DNA from: Pseudoalteromonas sp. CO133X
Lineage (GTDB): Bacteria > Pseudomonadota > Gammaproteobacteria > Enterobacterales > Alteromonadaceae
Direction of reading: 5' to 3'
Assembly (NCBI GenBank): GCA_004208945.1
Contig: SGPE01000030.1
Span: forward strand, 843,291-907,290
Length of the DNA stretch: 64,000 nt
Shown here: positions 60,712 to 64,000 of the stretch, one piece after another
How the letters are laid out: each line of letters opens with the position of its first letter
Numbering within the stretch: the stretch's first letter is position 1
Notes under the pieces: model-generated
Database searches by the model: none
The model's input: only the letters and a program-made list of their open reading frames with translations
What the model was told of the DNA's origin: nothing
Translations under genes and position numbers: made by a program

Positions 60712-62208
60712 TTAATGACCGTAATTCAGTGATTTAGCTTTCTCAATTGCTTCGTTAACATTTAAAGAAGCAGACTCTTGACGAGGTGGAAACTCTACAA
60801 ATGTTTTAACGTGTTCATTCAGCTTTGCAATAATGGGTTGTAATAACCAACTCTTACGCATAATTTGATGAAACCCCGTTACCCCATCATAGTGCTCTAA
60901 TGGATCTTTACGTAAGTTGAAAAGTTTAGGCATGCTATGAGTAATCATATCATCATAGTATAAGCCCGTTGGTTTCGTTGCAAAGTGCATTTTCCATGGA
61001 CCAAAGCGTATTGCTGTTAACTGAGACTCATAGTAATAAAAGAAGAAGTTGCGTGCTGATTTATCCGCTTTACCTGTCCAGTAATCAAGGTTGTTTTCAC
61101 CATCGATATAAACTTTGTCTGACTTTTTAAGCTTTTCACGCAAGTTCTTTTCACCAAGTGCCGCAGCAATTGTTGGAAACACATCTTCATGCGATGAAAT
61201 ACCATTTAGCTTTAAGCCTTTTGGTATTTTGTTAGGCCAACGTACTAAGAAAGGTACGCGAACGCCCCCCTCCCATGTTGTCATCTTTTCACCGCGGAAC
61301 GAAGTCGTCCCTGCATCAGGCCAACTTGACTGCTCTGGGCCATTATCACTGGTATAAATAACAATGGTGTTATCAGCAATTTTTAGCTCATCTAATTTAT
61401 CAAGCAGCTGACCTACATGCCCATCGTGCTCTATTAAACCACTACCAAACACATCTTCTTCAGAGCTAATGCCCGTCGCTAAATTTCGACTTTCAGGTTT
61501 TAAGTGAGTGTAAACATGCATGCGACTTGTGGCGTGCCAGATAAAGAATGGTTTTTTTGCTTTTACTGCTCGTTCCATAAAGTTAAGTGAGCGTTCTAAC
61601 ACCTCTTCATCAAAGGTTTCCATGCGTTTGCGAGTAAGTGGGCCGGTATCAATGATTTTGCCATTAGCGTAAGATTCTATAACACCTCGTGGGCCAAACT
61701 TTTTCACAAACTTAGGATCTTTTGGGTAATCAGCTTGTTCTGGCTCTTCGGATACATTTAAGTGGTATAAGTTACCATAAAATTCATCAAAACCATGCTT
61801 AGTAGGCAAGTGTTCATCTAAATCACCCAAGTGATTTTTACCGTATTGGGCCGTCATATAACCGCGGTCTTTTAAAAACTCAGCTAATGTTGGATCGGCT
61901 TCTTTAATACCTAAAGGATTACCTGGTTGACCCACAGTCGTTAGCCCTGTTCTGATGGGTAGTTGACCCATCAAGAACGCGGCTCGACCTGCGGTACAAC
62001 TTGGCTGAGCATAGTGGTCTGTGAAAAGTGCTCCCTCATTTGCTATACGATCTATGTTAGGCGTTGGGTATGTCATGCCGTGGGAGTATGCGCTTAGGGA
62101 GATGGGGGCAACATCATCAACCATAATGGCGAGTACATTTGGCTTATAAGCGGCAAGGCTCACTGTGGAGACCAAGCTACAAATAGCGGCCGCTATTATT
62201 TTTTTCAT
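60712..62208 (-). CDS. Exported sulfatase (arylsulfatase type)
   Basis: A 498-residue exported enzyme. The signal peptide ends at VSLAAY. Metal-binding Asp31-Asp32 lie in IMVDDVAPISLSAY, and the formylglycine motif is C71-T-A-G-R, the C-x-A-x-R type, which needs a maturation enzyme not encoded here. IYTSDNGPEQSS and GGVRVPFLVRWP are further family motifs. It would cut sulfate esters from organic sulfates or polysaccharides in the periplasm. It stands alone; the 289 bases upstream (62209-62497) are A/T rich and show no gene. No glycoside hydrolase is nearby, so a polysaccharide role is unproven. Confidence 0.92.
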   Translation of the reverse strand: MKKIIAAAICSLVSTVSLAAYKPNVLAIMVDDVAPISLSAYSHGMTYPTPNIDRIANEGALFTDHYAQPSCTAGRAAFLMGQLPIRTGLTTVGQPGNPLGIKEADPTLAEFLKDRGYMTAQYGKNHLGDLDEHLPTKHGFDEFYGNLYHLNVSEEPEQADYPKDPKFVKKFGPRGVIESYANGKIIDTGPLTRKRMETFDEEVLERSLNFMERAVKAKKPFFIWHATSRMHVYTHLKPESRNLATGISSEEDVFGSGLIEHDGHVGQLLDKLDELKIADNTIVIYTSDNGPEQSSWPDAGTTSFRGEKMTTWEGGVRVPFLVRWPNKIPKGLKLNGISSHEDVFPTIAAALGEKNLREKLKKSDKVYIDGENNLDYWTGKADKSARNFFFYYYESQLTAIRFGPWKMHFATKPTGLYYDDMITHSMPKLFNLRKDPLEHYDGVTGFHQIMRKSWLLQPIIAKLNEHVKTFVEFPPRQESASLNVNEAIEKAKSLNYGH

Positions 62209-62497
62209 AAATCATCCTTTTTGTTTAACTAGTACCTTTACTCTAAAAAGAGCCTATTTCAGTATAGGTTAGAAATATAGCTATTCTAGTTCCGAACTAC
62301 GAAAAAACGATTTAAATCAAGTTTTCATTGAATAAATTGATTACTTTATTTATCTAATTTTGTGCAAAATCAAATAACATTATCTTACTTGTAAAATAGT
62401 CCTTTGTTCATTTTTAATACTATTGAACTAATACTTTAAATAGATTATAAGTAACTAAAGCGTACTTTTTCACTTCCACTTTGTGTAAGGAAAGCAC

Positions 62498-63289
62498 ATG
62501 AACTGTCGAAAAATCACTCTGTTATTTTCACTTCTCATTCCATTTTCTGATGCGCTTGCTGAACAAAAAGAAGTTCAAGACATGTCAGATCCCCTAGCTG
62601 TTTATACTCAAGTCGGAGCAGGTGCAACCAATAAAGGAATAAACCTTAAGGTTGGGCAAGCTTACGACACAGGCGTTGAAACGACTGCGGGAATGAATAA
62701 TATTGAAGTGAAAGGCATTTATGGTGACGCACTTGGTTGGGAAAGCGATCATGTAACAACAGATTCTATTGATTCATTTCGTTTTCGTAATTTCTCTGTT
62801 GACCTAACCACAATGAGTGCCACTCAAATAGATGCCAACTATAATTTGAATGCTAATTTAGTGGCTGATGAAAGCATGGATTTATCCTACAGCTATATCA
62901 AAGCATTAAAGCCCGTAGGACGTTTTACCTTTTACCCATTAGCAGGTTTAGGCACATCTTTAGGCGAAAACACGTTAGAGGACGACGGCACTCGCGATAG
63001 TGGCTATTCAATTATGGGCGCTTATGGCCTAGTGGGTATGTACGCAAAAGTGACAATTACTGACAAAATTTGGCTCAACTATAACCCTTTTTGGCTAACC
63101 ACTATCGGTGGTAGTGATACCTACAAAGACCATTATTACGGTTACGATCAAAGCCATATTCTAACACACGAATTTGCCGCAAGTTATCAAATAAATCCCA
63201 GAATGAACTTACGCTATTTTGCAAACTGGAATGAAAATGTTGATTTTATGGATGGCGATCATCGCATTGAGTTTAACTATCAGCTCTAA
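62498..63289 (+). CDS. Exported outer-membrane-like protein of unknown function
   Basis: A 263-residue exported protein. The signal peptide (MNCRKITLLFSLLIPFSDALAE) is followed by alternating strands with many aromatic residues and a final NYQL, consistent with an outer membrane beta-barrel (for example FTFYPLAGLGTSLGEN, DKIWLNYNPFWL, MNLRYFANWNENV). I do not recognise the family. TAAGGAAAG lies before the ATG. It is followed 53 bases later by an Omp85-type gene. It may act in outer membrane transport or adhesion; nothing shows which. Confidence 0.65.
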   Translation: MNCRKITLLFSLLIPFSDALAEQKEVQDMSDPLAVYTQVGAGATNKGINLKVGQAYDTGVETTAGMNNIEVKGIYGDALGWESDHVTTDSIDSFRFRNFSVDLTTMSATQIDANYNLNANLVADESMDLSYSYIKALKPVGRFTFYPLAGLGTSLGENTLEDDGTRDSGYSIMGAYGLVGMYAKVTITDKIWLNYNPFWLTTIGGSDTYKDHYYGYDQSHILTHEFAASYQINPRMNLRYFANWNENVDFMDGDHRIEFNYQL

Positions 63290-63342
63290 CCGTTTTGCAA
63301 TTTATGCTTTTCTCGTTAACAAAAAACAGAGGCAATAAATAA

Positions 63343-63972
63343 GTGAAAAAAGTTGCATGTCTGAATTTGTTGGCTGCAACTTTTATAAGCAGCTGCTCCT
63401 TTGCCTCTAGTTACGATGACTATGCAATTAAGCCTGCAGAAACACGGCTAGATAATCAACAAAAGATTGATGAGCCAATTTCTTTTTTACCTATCCCTGC
63501 TTTTATCACTGAGCCAGCTGTAGGACCTGGCTTAGGGGTTGTTGGTTTATTCTTTCACGACAATGAAAAGAAAAACAAAACGGGCACAACACTACCAAAT
63601 AGCATTAGCTTAGTAGGCCTTATGGGCACCAAAAATGGTACTAAAGGTGCTGCCATTGGACATATTACTTTTTGGGATCAAGACCGTATACGCTACCAAG
63701 GTATTGTTGGCTGGGCGAGTATTAACCTAGACTTTTACACCTTCGACGACATAGAGCTTCTTACACCATTTTCCTTGAATATTGAAGGACCTGCCATTTT
63801 TCAAAACTTAAAGTTACGTTATGATAATAGTAATTTTTTTTATGGCTTAAAACAGATTTATCGCCAAGTCGATATCAGCTTAGCAGACAACCCTATTGAA
63901 GATTTTTTGCTCGAAAACGACATAGTAAAAGATCCACCTTCTAAAGAAGGTGGCTTTGCATTAGCCCCCTAG
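63343..63972 (+). CDS. Omp85/BamA-type outer membrane protein, shortened
   Basis: A 209-residue exported protein. The signal peptide is cleaved around SFASS. PIPAFITEPAVGPGLGVVGLFF, then the WDQDRIRYQGIVGWASINLDFY segment, match the N-terminal barrel strands of BamA/TamA-like surface antigens, which are normally about 380-420 residues. The reading frame ends at a TAG (63970-63972) inside the second of two tandem palindromes, which supplies the last residues (PPSKEGGFALAP) unlike the family. The gene therefore looks cut by insertion of a palindromic repeat. The window ends 28 bases later, so whether the rest continues beyond cannot be seen. Confidence 0.6.
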   Translation: MKKVACLNLLAATFISSCSFASSYDDYAIKPAETRLDNQQKIDEPISFLPIPAFITEPAVGPGLGVVGLFFHDNEKKNKTGTTLPNSISLVGLMGTKNGTKGAAIGHITFWDQDRIRYQGIVGWASINLDFYTFDDIELLTPFSLNIEGPAIFQNLKLRYDNSNFFYGLKQIYRQVDISLADNPIEDFLLENDIVKDPPSKEGGFALAP

Positions 63973-63980
63973 AAGGGGGC
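63934..63980. repeat. Tandem palindromes at the end of the shortened Omp85 gene
   Basis: CCACCTTC-TAAA-GAAGGTGG (63934-63953) is followed after 10 bases by GCCCCCT-AGA-AGGGGGC (63964-63980). Two GC-rich hairpins in a row inside an A/T-rich coding region resemble REP/BIME-type repeats. The second could also act as a terminator, but no T-run follows (GTTG). Confidence 0.6.
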
Positions 63981-64000
63981 GTTGTTTACTGCAGTGTTAA

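Overview
The window reads as a chromosomal stretch of a marine gammaproteobacterium of the Pseudoalteromonas/Alteromonadales type. This is inferred from the low G+C, short intergenic spaces with GC-rich hairpin terminators, five large TonB-dependent receptors, S9 peptidases, a sulfatase, a multiheme cytochrome and a type I-F CRISPR-Cas locus. No tRNA, rRNA or regular CRISPR array was seen inside the window.

Left end (1-6349, all on the minus strand): a type I-F cas locus with cas1, cas2-3, csy1 and the first 85 codons of csy2. The rest of csy2, csy3, cas6f/csy4 and any array would lie beyond the left edge. cas1 and cas2-3 are separated by 384 bases, which is unusual. This gap holds a two-repeat degenerate mini-CRISPR on the plus strand (5301-5370). 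It keeps the 5-bp stems, the 5-base loops and the 8-base handle of I-F repeats, but encloses a 14-base spacer instead of 32. That spacer matches 13 of 14 bases of a site 79 bases away (5250-5263), which carries a CC PAM and overlaps a candidate promoter facing cas2-3. The only mismatch is at position 12, one of the every-sixth positions that type I complexes do not read. I interpret it as a CreR-like guide RNA with which the Csy complex represses its own cas2-3 promoter, and perhaps a 34-residue peptide gene (5037-5141) lying between. This is the main discovery candidate.

6559-20287: a patatin-like phospholipase; a lipoprotein gene broken by a stop codon; a chemotaxis receptor, a periplasmic solute-binding-like protein and a DM13 protein; the ahpC-ahpF peroxidase pair; a cupin oxygenase; an AraC regulator followed by a degenerate short-chain dehydrogenase and a FadD-like acyl-CoA ligase; two small membrane proteins; a BMT5-like protein with a C2H2-type finger; and a GFO/IDH/MocA oxidoreductase.

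20351-33458: three iron-type TonB receptor modules. Two receptors sit beside small membrane proteins and PepSY-domain membrane proteins (probable ferrisiderophore reductases). The third has an irgA/irgB layout, with a FepA/IrgA-like receptor divergent from a LysR regulator. Fur-box-like sites precede all three. An RhtA-like exporter lies between the first two modules.

33475-46648: a LysE exporter, a short-chain dehydrogenase divergent from a LysR regulator, a YciI-like protein, a secreted SnoaL-like protein, a large S9 peptidase divergent from a LacI regulator plus glycosyltransferase, a ThrE exporter, a second LysE exporter, a decayed IS256-family transposase fragment, a LuxR-type regulator and tyrS.

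47131-63980: two paralogous receptors of the TonB-Xanth-Caul type flanking a Sel1/TonB-C protein and a CadC-like membrane regulator. These are followed by a second S9 peptidase, an octaheme cytochrome with TPR repeats, a secreted sulfatase, an outer-membrane-like protein, and an Omp85-type protein cut short inside tandem palindromes at the right edge. The content suggests peptide, sulfated-compound and iron scavenging.
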